25,127 bases of DNA. Source: CAWDPQ01 sp049642465. GTDB taxonomy: Bacteria; Acidobacteriota; Vicinamibacteria; Vicinamibacterales; 2-12-FULL-66-21. Each line of letters starts with the position of its first letter. Position 1 is the first letter of the stretch. A program made the translations under genes and the position numbers. Positions 7,414 to 15,468 of the stretch are shown here, piece after piece. Location of the stretch: assembly GCA_049642465.1 (NCBI GenBank), contig JBAROV010000221.1, positions 1-25,127 of the forward strand. The letters are read 5' to 3'. The notes beneath the pieces are model-generated. The model had not been told where the DNA came from, did no database searches, and saw nothing but the letters and a program-made list of their open reading frames with translations.

Positions 7414-10400
7414 ATGGACTTTGTCGTGATCACCACGAAAAACGACTCGTGGACCCGCCGACGGCAGTTCCTCCCGTGGAGGGCAGTCCTGGCGATCACG
7501 TTCGTCAGCATCGCATCGACATGGCCGGAGCGCCCCGCTCGCGCGCAGGCCGGCGGTCTCGTGCTCGCTTATGCATTCGAAGAAGGTACGGGTCCGTCAG
7601 TCACCGATGCCTCTGGACAGGATCACACTGCCACGGTGTCTGGGGCGACATGGGCGGCTGGGAAGAACGGCAGCGCTCTGAATTTCGACGGGAACGACTT
7701 CGTCACCGTCAACGACCTCGACCTCACCGGCTCATTGACCGTCATGGCGTGGGTGCGAACGCGAAGCCTCTATCCGACGACCTGCGCATCGATTGTCATG
7801 AAGGCCCATGACTACGGCCTCGAGATCTGCGAGGGCACCCTGTACGCCGGCGTCGGGGCGAACGGGAGCTGGACCGCCAGAGGATCGCAGGTCTTGACCG
7901 CAGCGGACCTCGACGTCTGGAGACACGTAGCGTTCACCTATGACGGGACCACGCTCCGCTTTTTCGTAGATGCAACGCTCGTCAGTTCTGCCGCGGGCGC
8001 GCACGCTTCGAACAATGAGGTCCTCAGGCTCGGAAGGTGGTCCTCTGCGAGTGAATTCCTCGACGGCCTCGTCGATGATGTTCGAATCTACGATCGCGCG
8101 TTGACGGCCGAAGAAATTCTGGTCGACAGGAACACGCCAGTCGGCACGCCGTCCGGTCCGCCGCCGTCACCTTCGCCATTTCAGAACGACATCATCGTGG
8201 CGAACCTGAGTCTTCCGACCAACATCGAGTTTCTCCCTGACGGGACCATGCTCATCGGAGAGCTCGGCGGAACGATTCAGCAACTTCGTCCGGGAGCCTC
8301 ACAGGTCGAGCCCACGCCATTTCTGACGATCGCGAATATCGGAACGCAACTGGGCCAGCAGGGTTTGATGGATATCGAGCTCGATCCGGATTTTGCGACG
8401 AACGGTCACTACTATGTGTTCTACACACGCGGAACCCCAAACAACGACCTCGTCTCCCGCTTCACCGCGAGCACAGCGTCGACCGTGCCTGGCAGCGAGC
8501 TGGTCATCTGGCAGGACAGCGTCGCGGCCAACGCGGAACATCATGGCGGCGCGATCAATTTCGGGGCGGATGGCAAACTCTACATCACGGTTGGAGATCA
8601 CTTCGACGCGAGCGACGCGCAGCGGCTGACCAGCTACCACGGGAAAATCCTGCGGGTGAACAAAGACGGCACGATTCCCGAGGACAACCCGTTCCATGAT
8701 GGCGCCGGCCCGAACCGCGATGAGATCTGGGCACTCGGCCTGAGGAATCCGTTCAGGGCGTCGGTCGATCGTGCGACCGGCCGCTACTACGTTGGTGACG
8801 TGGGTGGCAATGACTATTCGGTTGCGGCCGAGGAACTCAATCTCGGCGTGGCCGGAGCCAACTATGGATGGCCGATCTGTGAAGGTTCATGCGTGGTTTC
8901 TGGCATGACGAACCCGATCTTCTCTTATCCACACAACGGAAGGGATGCGTCGATCACCGCGGGGTTCATCTACCGGGGGAGCCAGTTCCCCGCGGAGTAC
9001 ATCGGGAGCTTCTTCTACGCCGACTACACACAGAACTGGATTCGCCGTCTGACGTTCGACGCCGACGGGAATGTGAGTAGCTCGCATTTCTTCGTGCCCG
9101 AAGACGAAACGGCCGACGGCCCTTACGGAGACATCGTCCACCTCACCCTGGGGCCTGATGGTGCGCTGTACTACACCGACCTGGGATTCTCGGATGTCGG
9201 TGGGACTTTCGGTGTGAGCAAGATCCGGAGAGTCAGCTACACACCTCCAGGAGACCAGCCGCCGGCCGTCGTCGCAACAGCGAGTCCTCTCTTCGGTCTG
9301 CCCCCGCTCACGGTCGGTTTTTCCAGCGCAGGCAGCTCCGATCCCGAAGGACAGCCGTTGATCTATCACTGGGAGTTCGGCGATGGAACGACTGCCGATA
9401 CTGCGGATGCCACTCACGTGTACTTCACGAGTGGGCGCTACACAGCGGTCCTCACCGTGTCCGACGGAAGCCATTTTCGAAACTCGACGCCGCTCACCAT
9501 CAACGTCGGCAGTCCGCCTGTTGCGACGATACTCGCGCCGGCAACAGGGGGAACATTCCGTGCAGGAGACGTCATTACGTTCAGCGGAGCAGGCACCGAC
9601 CCGGACGACGGGCCGTTGCCGGACACGGCTTTCTCATGGGCGATCGATTTCCATCACGAGTCACACGTTCATCCCGGCCTGCCCCTGGAGGGTGTCGCGA
9701 GCGGTAGCCTCGCCATCCCCTCGAGCGGGCACGACTACGCGGGCAACACGAGGTACGAGATTCGTTTGACCGTCACCGATTCCACGGGGCTCCAGGCGCG
9801 CAGCTCCGTGTTTGTGTTTCCTCAGAAGGTCAACCTGACCTTCAACACGATCCCGGTTGGATTGACGCTGAGGCTCGACGGCATCTCTCAGACCACGCCG
9901 TTCGTCCGCGACTCGCTCGTGAACTTCACCCATCAAATCGAAGCGCCCGACCAGACCAGCGGCACGACCTCGTACTCGTTCGATTCGTGGACTGACTCCG
10001 GCGCGCAGGCGCACGTCATCACCGTGCCGGACGCGGACGCGGCATATGTCGCGTCATTCAGCGCCGGCACCCCTCCGCCACCTTCAGGTCTCGTCGCGGC
10101 TTATGGATTCGATGAGGGCACCGGCACGGTGTTGATCGATGCGTCCGGTAACGGAAGGGACGGGACGATCGCAGGCGCGACCTGGACGCTCGGGAAATAC
10201 GGACAAGCGCTCGACTTCGACGGCACTGATTCCGTGACCCTGCTGGATTTGGACTTGACCGGCGCGTTTTCGGTGATGGGTTGGATGCTAACGCGGACTC
10301 TTCATAGCAATACCTGTGGCTCATTCGTCATGAAGGCTTACGACTACGGCTTTGAAATATGTGAGGCGGCCTTGTACGCGAAGATTGGGTCCGGTGTCGG

Positions 10401-11868
10401 CTTCACAGCCTCGGTTGCCCGACCGCTGACGACGGCTGATCTGAATGTCTGGCGACACGTCGCGCTGACCTATGACGGCGCGGCGCTACGGATGTACTTT
10501 GACGGCGCGCTGGTCAACCAGGCCTCCGGTCCACATACCGGAAACAACCTGCTTCTTCGAATCGGACGCTGGACTTCGAGCACGGAGTTCTGGGACGGGA
10601 GCATCGACGAAGTACGGATTTACGATCGTGCGCTGACCGGGTCGGAGGTTCAAGCCGTCAGGAACCTGCCGATCGGCCAAACGCCTGCCCGGCTGACGAT
10701 CCTGCAGCCGGCGGCGGCGGCAACGGTTACGGGATCCACTGTGGATGTGAGCTACACGATTTCCGGCGATGCGTCGGAAGTCGCTCGAGTGTACTTCCAG
10801 CTTGACGCCGGGTCCGAGGTCTTCGATTCGGATACGGACGGAGCCTTCCAGTTCACGAGCGTGCCGATCGGACCGCACGTGATTCATGGATTTCTCGCTC
10901 GCGCAGACCAGTCCAGAATTGCGAACAGCGAAGCGACAGTCAACTTCTCCACGGTGCTTCCCGACAGTACGCCCCCGACGGCGCCACCCGACCTCGCGGC
11001 CGCGGCCAACGGAACTGACGTCACCTTGACGTGGTCCGCCGCAACCGACGATGTCGGCGTCGTCGATTATCGTGTGGAACGGTGCGAAGGCGAGGGATGT
11101 TCGATGTTCGCTGAGGTCGCCTCGACCGACGCGCTCTCTTACGCAGACAGCGGTCTCCTTCCCAACACGACGTATGTGTATCGCGTCCGTGCGACGGACG
11201 CCGCGGGGAATTGGGGTCTGTACTCGGAGACTGTGTCCACCACCACACACGGGGTCGTCGAGCCCGCGGGTCTGGCGGCCGCGTACGGGTTTGAAGATGG
11301 GACTGGCTCTCTGCTGACCGACAGCTCGGGGAACGGACGTCATGGGACGGTTGCCGGCGCCTCATGGGTGCAGGGGAAGTACGGCCTGGCACTTGAGTTC
11401 AACGGCGATGACCTGGTCACAATCGGTAATCTGGACCTGACCGGCTCGTTCACGGTGATGGCCTGGATGCAGACCCGAAGCTTGTACACCAACACCTGCG
11501 GTTCGATCGTGATGAAGGCCTACGATTACGGATTCGAGATATGTGGAGGGATCTTGAAGGCCCGAGTGGGTACAGGCGGTTCCTTTGCGGCGTCGGTATC
11601 GGACTCATTGACCAACGTCGACCTGAGCGTCTGGAAGCACGTGGCCATGACCTACGACGGGAGCGTGTTGCGAATGTACATTGACGGTTCGCTCGTTGGA
11701 CAGGCGGCCGGAAGCCACGTTTCAGGCACGACGCCGCTTTTGTTTGGCCGATGGAGCTCGAACGTCGAGTTCTGGAACGGCCTGATCGATGAAGTGCGCA
11801 TTTATGACCGGGTATTGAGTGGGTCTGAGATTCTCACAACCCTGGGTACTCCCGTCAGTGATCAATAA
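7414..11868 (+). CDS. Large secreted protein: LamG, GSDH/PQQ-like beta-propeller, PKD, FN3, LamG modules
   Basis: This is a 1484-residue exported protein. A signal peptide spans residues 1-46: basic TRRR, a hydrophobic core around 23-37, and likely cleavage after ARAQA. Then follow LamG-1 (about 48-238) and a glucose/sorbosone-dehydrogenase propeller (about 255-608) with EHHGGAINFGADGKLYI at 375-391. A PKD domain (about 613-700, WEFGDG) and a second Ig/PKD-like module (702-800) come next. LamG-2 (891-1087), an Ig-like module (1092-1180), FN3 (1185-1279) and LamG-3 (1285-1478) complete it. Each LamG repeat has two cysteines exactly 15 residues apart (124/139, 968/983, 1362/1377), probably a disulfide. 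It likely binds and perhaps oxidises extracellular carbohydrate. There is no PEP-CTERM or other obvious sorting tail. The start at ATG 7414 is chosen for the signal peptide. Confidence 0.88.
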   Translation: MDFVVITTKNDSWTRRRQFLPWRAVLAITFVSIASTWPERPARAQAGGLVLAYAFEEGTGPSVTDASGQDHTATVSGATWAAGKNGSALNFDGNDFVTVNDLDLTGSLTVMAWVRTRSLYPTTCASIVMKAHDYGLEICEGTLYAGVGANGSWTARGSQVLTAADLDVWRHVAFTYDGTTLRFFVDATLVSSAAGAHASNNEVLRLGRWSSASEFLDGLVDDVRIYDRALTAEEILVDRNTPVGTPSGPPPSPSPFQNDIIVANLSLPTNIEFLPDGTMLIGELGGTIQQLRPGASQVEPTPFLTIANIGTQLGQQGLMDIELDPDFATNGHYYVFYTRGTPNNDLVSRFTASTASTVPGSELVIWQDSVAANAEHHGGAINFGADGKLYITVGDHFDASDAQRLTSYHGKILRVNKDGTIPEDNPFHDGAGPNRDEIWALGLRNPFRASVDRATGRYYVGDVGGNDYSVAAEELNLGVAGANYGWPICEGSCVVSGMTNPIFSYPHNGRDASITAGFIYRGSQFPAEYIGSFFYADYTQNWIRRLTFDADGNVSSSHFFVPEDETADGPYGDIVHLTLGPDGALYYTDLGFSDVGGTFGVSKIRRVSYTPPGDQPPAVVATASPLFGLPPLTVGFSSAGSSDPEGQPLIYHWEFGDGTTADTADATHVYFTSGRYTAVLTVSDGSHFRNSTPLTINVGSPPVATILAPATGGTFRAGDVITFSGAGTDPDDGPLPDTAFSWAIDFHHESHVHPGLPLEGVASGSLAIPSSGHDYAGNTRYEIRLTVTDSTGLQARSSVFVFPQKVNLTFNTIPVGLTLRLDGISQTTPFVRDSLVNFTHQIEAPDQTSGTTSYSFDSWTDSGAQAHVITVPDADAAYVASFSAGTPPPPSGLVAAYGFDEGTGTVLIDASGNGRDGTIAGATWTLGKYGQALDFDGTDSVTLLDLDLTGAFSVMGWMLTRTLHSNTCGSFVMKAYDYGFEICEAALYAKIGSGVGFTASVARPLTTADLNVWRHVALTYDGAALRMYFDGALVNQASGPHTGNNLLLRIGRWTSSTEFWDGSIDEVRIYDRALTGSEVQAVRNLPIGQTPARLTILQPAAAATVTGSTVDVSYTISGDASEVARVYFQLDAGSEVFDSDTDGAFQFTSVPIGPHVIHGFLARADQSRIANSEATVNFSTVLPDSTPPTAPPDLAAAANGTDVTLTWSAATDDVGVVDYRVERCEGEGCSMFAEVASTDALSYADSGLLPNTTYVYRVRATDAAGNWGLYSETVSTTTHGVVEPAGLAAAYGFEDGTGSLLTDSSGNGRHGTVAGASWVQGKYGLALEFNGDDLVTIGNLDLTGSFTVMAWMQTRSLYTNTCGSIVMKAYDYGFEICGGILKARVGTGGSFAASVSDSLTNVDLSVWKHVAMTYDGSVLRMYIDGSLVGQAAGSHVSGTTPLLFGRWSSNVEFWNGLIDEVRIYDRVLSGSEILTTLGTPVSDQ

Positions 11869-11930
11869 AAGCCGCTGCGGCGAAGCCGGGGTCCAACTGG
11901 CAGCTCTCCGATCGTTTCCTCGGCGGTTTT

Positions 11931-13190
11931 TCAAATCCTCACGAAAATCCGGAGCTTGTACAGCGCGAACAACACCAGCCAGTAGCAGCCGAGCACGGCA
12001 CATCCGTAGACGAGCGGCTCGTAGGCGGTGCCCGCCACTCGAAATGCCTCTGAGCCGAAGATCCGGCGCAGGCTATTGAACGCGACCGCCGGGTAGACGT
12101 GCGACATGCTGTAAGCCACGAGCGAGTTCATCCCGATGACGGTCAGCGGGAACACCCCTCGCCTGACGCCGCCCAGATCCACTACCGCGTAGAACGCCGC
12201 GAGGAACAGAAAACACCATCCGCCGCTGAAGAGCACCCAGCTCGGCGTCCAGATGGCCTTCACGACTGGCACGACACCGATTGCATGCAGCATCCATCCT
12301 GCTCCGATCAGCCCGGTGCCGATCGCGGCGAACAGAGGGACCAGCGTCAGCTGTCCATGGCGGCGCCGCAGAAGGTCGCCCGCAATCAAACCGAGAATCA
12401 TTGTGGCAATCGACGGCACAAAATTCAGCGTTGTCACTCCCGCGACATCGCCCGAGTAGGGGGTCTCGCCCGGGAACAGGTTCAGGAGCCACAGATCGAA
12501 TTGGTACGCGCGATTGGCGTTCTTCTGCCAGTGCGCCGCGAAGCCCTCGAGACCGTGCGCCTGGATCCAGGTCGCCGACACGCCGATGACGTCTCCTTCG
12601 CGGACTGACATCACGGGCGATACCGCGAACCAGAGCCAGTACGCCGTCAGGATCGCCGTGGCCGCGAGATACCACTCCTTCCGTGGCCGGAGCGCGATGA
12701 GTACCAGGAACGGATAAGCAAGGCCGATCTGGGTCAGAGTATCGATGAACTGCCACTTCCACACCCGTGGATGGATCGAAAACAATGCCATCCCCAGCAC
12801 GATGAGGATCGACGACCGAATGAGAGTGTGCAGCAGCAGACCCCCGCGACTTTGACCGACGGTCGAACGCCGGGCGAACGAGAACACGACCGAAACGCCG
12901 ACGAGAAAATAGAAGCTTGGTTGAATGAGATCGTGCAGCGAAAACCCGGCCCACGGGACGTGCGACTGCTGCGAGCAGGCGTAACTCCACACCCGCCATC
13001 CCGGAAGAGTGGCAGCGACCGCGCAAGAACGAAGGACCTCGGCCAGGATCAGCAGCATCACGAGCCCGCGATAGGCGTCGATCGAGCCTAACCGCTGCCG
13101 CACGACGGCAGACCCCCTCATTGGGCCGGCCACCGTCGGTGCTGCGGAGTGCTGAGCGCGGTCGTCCGTACGCTGCACGGAGGCGTCCAT
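11931..13190 (-). CDS. NagX/DUF5009-type membrane acyltransferase
   Basis: This is a polytopic membrane protein of about 419 residues. It opens with RLGSIDAYRGLVMLLILAE near residue 33, the hallmark of the DUF5009/heparan-alpha-glucosaminide N-acetyltransferase-like family. The family has roughly ten hydrophobic segments and is thought to move acyl groups across the inner membrane onto sugars. HDLIQPSFYFLVGVSVVFSFARR and a late SYSMSHVYPAVAF segment also fit. ATG 13190 or ATG 13196 are equally good starts, and neither has a clear ribosome-binding site. The frame is open back to 13379, but that stretch is not family-like. It converges on the exoprotein gene with a 62-nt gap. It could O- or N-acetylate a polysaccharide, which is inference from the family and the neighbourhood. 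Confidence 0.85.
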   Translation of the reverse strand: MDASVQRTDDRAQHSAAPTVAGPMRGSAVVRQRLGSIDAYRGLVMLLILAEVLRSCAVAATLPGWRVWSYACSQQSHVPWAGFSLHDLIQPSFYFLVGVSVVFSFARRSTVGQSRGGLLLHTLIRSSILIVLGMALFSIHPRVWKWQFIDTLTQIGLAYPFLVLIALRPRKEWYLAATAILTAYWLWFAVSPVMSVREGDVIGVSATWIQAHGLEGFAAHWQKNANRAYQFDLWLLNLFPGETPYSGDVAGVTTLNFVPSIATMILGLIAGDLLRRRHGQLTLVPLFAAIGTGLIGAGWMLHAIGVVPVVKAIWTPSWVLFSGGWCFLFLAAFYAVVDLGGVRRGVFPLTVIGMNSLVAYSMSHVYPAVAFNSLRRIFGSEAFRVAGTAYEPLVYGCAVLGCYWLVLFALYKLRIFVRI

Positions 13191-13275
13191 TGTCATCGGG
13201 CGGATAGTCAGGAGACTACCGGGGGTTCGGTGCGGGTCGGGGGCCCGCGTTTTACCGTTCCCGGGCTTCCACGAA

Positions 13276-13989
13276 CTACGATCCGTGACTCTCTGTCGAG
13301 CGAGGAGAGGCGCGGTGGCGACGACGCAGCAGCACGGCTCCGGCTCCCAGCAGCCAGAGCGTGCTGGGTTCCGGGACATCCGCCGTCAGGCTCTCCGTCA
13401 TCGCGGCGTTGGTGGCCCAAGCGGATCCAGATGTGATGTCGAGCGTGATCGTGAAGATGGGCCTCTGCAATTGAAAAGTGCTGCCGTCATCCCCGGACAA
13501 GTAGCGCGTGTGACTGTTCGAAAGCGTGTACTGGGTCGTAAACGCGCCGATGGCAGTGGGGTCTGGCGTGGCAGACATCGGTACATCGAGTGTGCTTGTC
13601 ACGCCAACCATGAAGCCGATGAGGTCGTTCGTTCCGGGCCACCACGACATCAGGCCGATTTCCTGAACGGTCCGGCCACTCGCGGTGGTCGCGAACCGCT
13701 CGACGTATTGATCGGTCGCGGTAATCGAGCCAAGCGCACCAAAATCATAGGTCGAGACGGCGCTGAACACCGCCATGTCGGTCGTGTATTCGTTCAGCTC
13801 CCAAAGCGGGTCGATGCCTGTTGTCACGCCGACCACGGTGAACGGCGCGAGCGACAAGTCCACGGCAGTGCCGTCAGCCTTCGTCAGGGTGCTGCCCAGG
13901 CTCATCGTGCCGGTGAACGTGTACTCGATCGTACTCGCGGCTGCGGTGATCGGCAGCATCGAGAAGAGCACCCACAGCCAGCGTCGCAC
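13276..13989 (-). CDS. PEP-CTERM sorting domain protein (237 aa)
   Basis: This secreted protein has an exosortase-type C-terminal signal. The start is a GTG at 13989 with GGGAGG six bases upstream, far better than the ATG at 14058. It gives the compact signal peptide MRRWLWVLFSMLPITAAAS. The mature part is beta-rich and low in charge, with no recognised catalytic motif. The tail is VPEPS (205-209), a hydrophobic stretch WLLGAGAVLL and a basic RRRHR, followed by about 11 extra residues, which is slightly long for the class. Known exosortases cleave at the PEP motif and hand the protein to the envelope or exopolysaccharide. The mature function is unknown. A sigma-54-like promoter lies upstream. 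Confidence 0.85.
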   Translation of the reverse strand: MRRWLWVLFSMLPITAAASTIEYTFTGTMSLGSTLTKADGTAVDLSLAPFTVVGVTTGIDPLWELNEYTTDMAVFSAVSTYDFGALGSITATDQYVERFATTASGRTVQEIGLMSWWPGTNDLIGFMVGVTSTLDVPMSATPDPTAIGAFTTQYTLSNSHTRYLSGDDGSTFQLQRPIFTITLDITSGSAWATNAAMTESLTADVPEPSTLWLLGAGAVLLRRRHRASPRSTESHGS

Positions 13990-13995
13990 TGAACA

Positions 13996-14014
13996 CCTCC
14001 CGACGAAAACGTCG
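13996..14014 (-). promoter_or_regulatory. Shine-Dalgarno site and adjacent hairpin deciding the GTG start
   Basis: On the minus strand the leader reads CGACG-TTTT-CGTCG, a perfect 5-bp stem with a T4 loop (14001-14014). It is immediately followed by GGGAGG, and the GTG start comes six bases later. The strong SD justifies the unusual start. The hairpin abuts the SD and could modulate access to it. Confidence 0.55.
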
Positions 14015-14026
14015 ACTATCCCCACT

Positions 14027-14042
14027 CGCAATTCGCGGGCCG
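14027..14042 (-). promoter_or_regulatory. Possible sigma-54 (-24/-12) promoter for the 237-aa PEP-CTERM gene
   Basis: On the minus strand the sequence is CGGCCCG-CGAA-TTGCG. It matches 9 of 12 positions of TGGCACG-N4-TTGCW, including the invariant GG-N10-GC and the full TTGC. The -12 element lies 39 nt before the GTG start. GC-rich DNA produces such matches by chance, so this is tentative. Confidence 0.35.
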
Positions 14043-14119
14043 CCCGAAGGTCCATCACTTAGCAGACAAGTCCACCGGAAGGTCACCAGTTTGACGACTG
14101 AAGTCGCCTGCCCGACTCC

Positions 14120-14160
14120 CATCGCGGACGTAATGAGTTTCCAGCAGGCCGTCTGCGATG
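14120..14160. repeat. 11-bp inverted repeat upstream of the PEP-CTERM gene
   Basis: The arms CATCGCGGACG (14120-14130) and CGTCTGCGATG (14150-14160) are complementary at 10 of 11 positions around a 19-nt loop. No T-run follows on either strand, so a terminator is unlikely. It sits about 100 bp upstream of the -24/-12 candidate, a typical distance for an activator binding site. It could also be a transcript hairpin. Confidence 0.45.
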
Positions 14161-14303
14161 CCCCCTCCAACCTAAAACGAGCGTGGTGCCGTCGGGTCCT
14201 CCCAGAAGGTCGGGTCCTTCCATAAGAATGAGAAGCCGTGAGCGTGGTCGCCCGATTGGAAATAGGGATCGTGCGGGGAATCCGCCGTTGCGTCACAGCC
14301 TCG

Positions 14304-14474
14304 TCATCGGGATCGGCGGCGCCACCTTGCGACTCCGGCTGCTCCGGCTGCTCCGGCAGCCAGGAGCAGAGACGTTGCCGGTTCGGGCACGCTGACGGGC
14401 TCGACGGCGCTGCACAGAGCCGGCACAGCAAGAATCGCCACGATGGATAGGAACAGTATGGATATATTTCGCAT
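14304..14474 (-). CDS. Minimal PEP-CTERM protein (56 aa): signal peptide plus sorting tail
   Basis: This short gene encodes 56 residues. Residues 1-23 form a signal peptide, MRNISILFLSIVAILAVPAL then CSA. Five residues (VEPVS) follow, then VPEPATSLLL, an Ala/Gly hydrophobic stretch and the basic end RWRRRSR. All three parts of an exosortase signal are present, but there is essentially no passenger domain. The ATG is 17 nt after the stop of the 225-aa PEP-CTERM gene, so the two are probably one transcript. There is only a weak SD (GAG). The Ala/Gly segment is encoded by a 9-bp tandem repeat. It may be a genuine micro-substrate or propeptide, or the remnant of a longer gene with the middle deleted. 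The intact frame and both intact ends favour a functional product. Confidence 0.65.
   Translation of the reverse strand: MRNISILFLSIVAILAVPALCSAVEPVSVPEPATSLLLAAGAAGAAGVARWRRRSR
14332..14356. repeat. 9-bp tandem repeat in the minimal PEP-CTERM gene
   Basis: The + strand reads CTCCGGCTG repeated nearly three times without error. In the gene (minus strand) this encodes the alternating Ala/Gly residues of the C-terminal hydrophobic segment. The unit is a multiple of three, so copy-number changes would alter the segment length without a frameshift. Confidence 0.7.
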
Positions 14475-14491
14475 CGCTCAAATTCTCAGTA

Positions 14492-15169
14492 TCAATTGCG
14501 GCGTCGCCGGACGAAATATGGCGCGGCAAGACCGAACAGTAACAACGATGCAGGCTCCGGGACGTCTGCGACATCGCGAGACGTGATCTGATCCTGCCCC
14601 GTCGGTGCTTCCAGCCAGACGGCTGATCTGTGGTAACCCTCGGTTGCGAGACGCCCCAGGTAGTACTCGGACTGAGTCCGTATGCTTTCTGCGAGCGCGC
14701 GCCCTCCGTAGACGTCGTCGGAAACCACGATCGAAAAGGCAGTCGCATAGATAGCTTCCCAAATTGCCACCTGTAGACCGGCAGCCTGAATATCTGTTCC
14801 GGCTGTGCGGATTCCTTCAGCGAACGTGTTGAACAGCCACGCAGCTTGTCCGCCAGGATCGCCGACCGAGTATGGGTCGGGAAGGTAGTCGGTACTATTT
14901 AGAATGACCTCTTGCGGCTTCGTGAGGTGGTTGAATGGATCCACACAATATGTGTAGATCGCCTCCTCAAACCCTGCGGGCGCCTCGTCCTGCCAGAGCC
15001 AGTTAATCTCACCTGCGTAGAACGGTCCAGACTGAACTCCGTTCAGCATCACTGTGACGACGCTGCGGTGACCCATCCCGTCGTACTGGAGGAACTCGGC
15101 CGCAGCGGGCAGTGGTCTGACAACGAGCGCACCTATAAATAACAATACTGTGTACAGCACCTTGTTCAA
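14492..15169 (-). CDS. PEP-CTERM protein with thioester-domain-like Cys/Gln signature (225 aa)
   Basis: The start is a TTG at 15169 with a perfect AGGAGG six bases upstream, giving the signal peptide MNKVLYTVLLFIGALVV...PAAA. The tail is VPEPA (203-207), LLLFGLAAPYFV and RRRRN. The mature domain contains TYCVDPFNH with C75, a run GGQAAWLFNTFA, then QAAGLQVAIWEAIY with Q133. A Cys in a YCxD context followed by a Gln in Q-x-A-I-W is the signature of bacterial thioester adhesin domains, where the two side chains form an internal thioester that reacts with host or matrix nucleophiles. Here that reading is inference. It is the first cistron of a two-gene unit with the 56-aa minimal PEP-CTERM protein. 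Confidence 0.85.
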   Translation of the reverse strand: MNKVLYTVLLFIGALVVRPLPAAAEFLQYDGMGHRSVVTVMLNGVQSGPFYAGEINWLWQDEAPAGFEEAIYTYCVDPFNHLTKPQEVILNSTDYLPDPYSVGDPGGQAAWLFNTFAEGIRTAGTDIQAAGLQVAIWEAIYATAFSIVVSDDVYGGRALAESIRTQSEYYLGRLATEGYHRSAVWLEAPTGQDQITSRDVADVPEPASLLLFGLAAPYFVRRRRN

Positions 15170-15174
15170 TTGGA

Positions 15175-15180
15175 TCCTCC
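15175..15180 (-). promoter_or_regulatory. Ribosome-binding site supporting a TTG start
   Basis: On the minus strand AGGAGG is followed by ATCCAA and then TTG. The perfect SD at six-base spacing, leading straight into a signal peptide, fixes the TTG at 15169 as the start. The alternative start at 15229 lacks these signs. Confidence 0.75.
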
Positions 15181-15207
15181 TGAAGGAACGAACCTGAGCA
15201 AGGACTG

Positions 15208-15223
15208 AGCATGGCGCATGCCG
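15208..15223 (-). promoter_or_regulatory. Weak sigma-54-like promoter for the two-gene PEP-CTERM operon
   Basis: The minus strand reads CGGCATG-CGCC-ATGCT. It matches 9 of 12 consensus positions and has correct GG-N10-GC spacing, but the first T of TTGC is lost. The -12 element is 40 nt from the TTG start, almost the same distance as for the 237-aa gene. It may be chance. Confidence 0.3.
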
Positions 15224-15288
15224 CTGCAAAAAGGCCGAAACCGCTGCGACATAACCACCGCGGCATTCGAAGTCACACCGGCGGCAGG

Positions 15289-15371
15289 CTTTAGGTGCTA
15301 AAGGCCAGAAGTACTTCGATGGTTACGACTCGATGGCCCTCAGACGGACGCTAGCCGTCTGCAGTCGGCTA
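15289..15371. promoter_or_regulatory. Two dyads upstream of the PEP-CTERM operon
   Basis: A perfect 6-bp stem with a 3-nt loop, CTTTAG-GTG-CTAAAG, lies at 15289-15303. A 20-bp near-perfect palindrome lies at 15352-15371: TAGCCG, then a central CTGCAG, then CGGCTA, with one T/T mismatch pair. They lie about 70 and 140 bp upstream of the -24/-12 candidate, so they could be activator sites. The second might instead belong to the 3' end of the neighbouring transcript. The rest of the gap (15170-15468) shows no gene. Confidence 0.4.
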
Positions 15372-15468
15372 CGAGCAGATCGGAGTGGTGGCCGCCATGT
15401 GGACGGATGCGTCAGGTCGGGGTGACGGCTGACCTTGTCGGACGGACGGATGGCTGACTTCGTGGCCC

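Noticed and set aside
13232..13253. GC hairpin followed by TTTT resembling a plus-strand terminator
   Set aside because: The flanking genes are on the minus strand and the T-run is only four bases, so there is no transcript for it to end.
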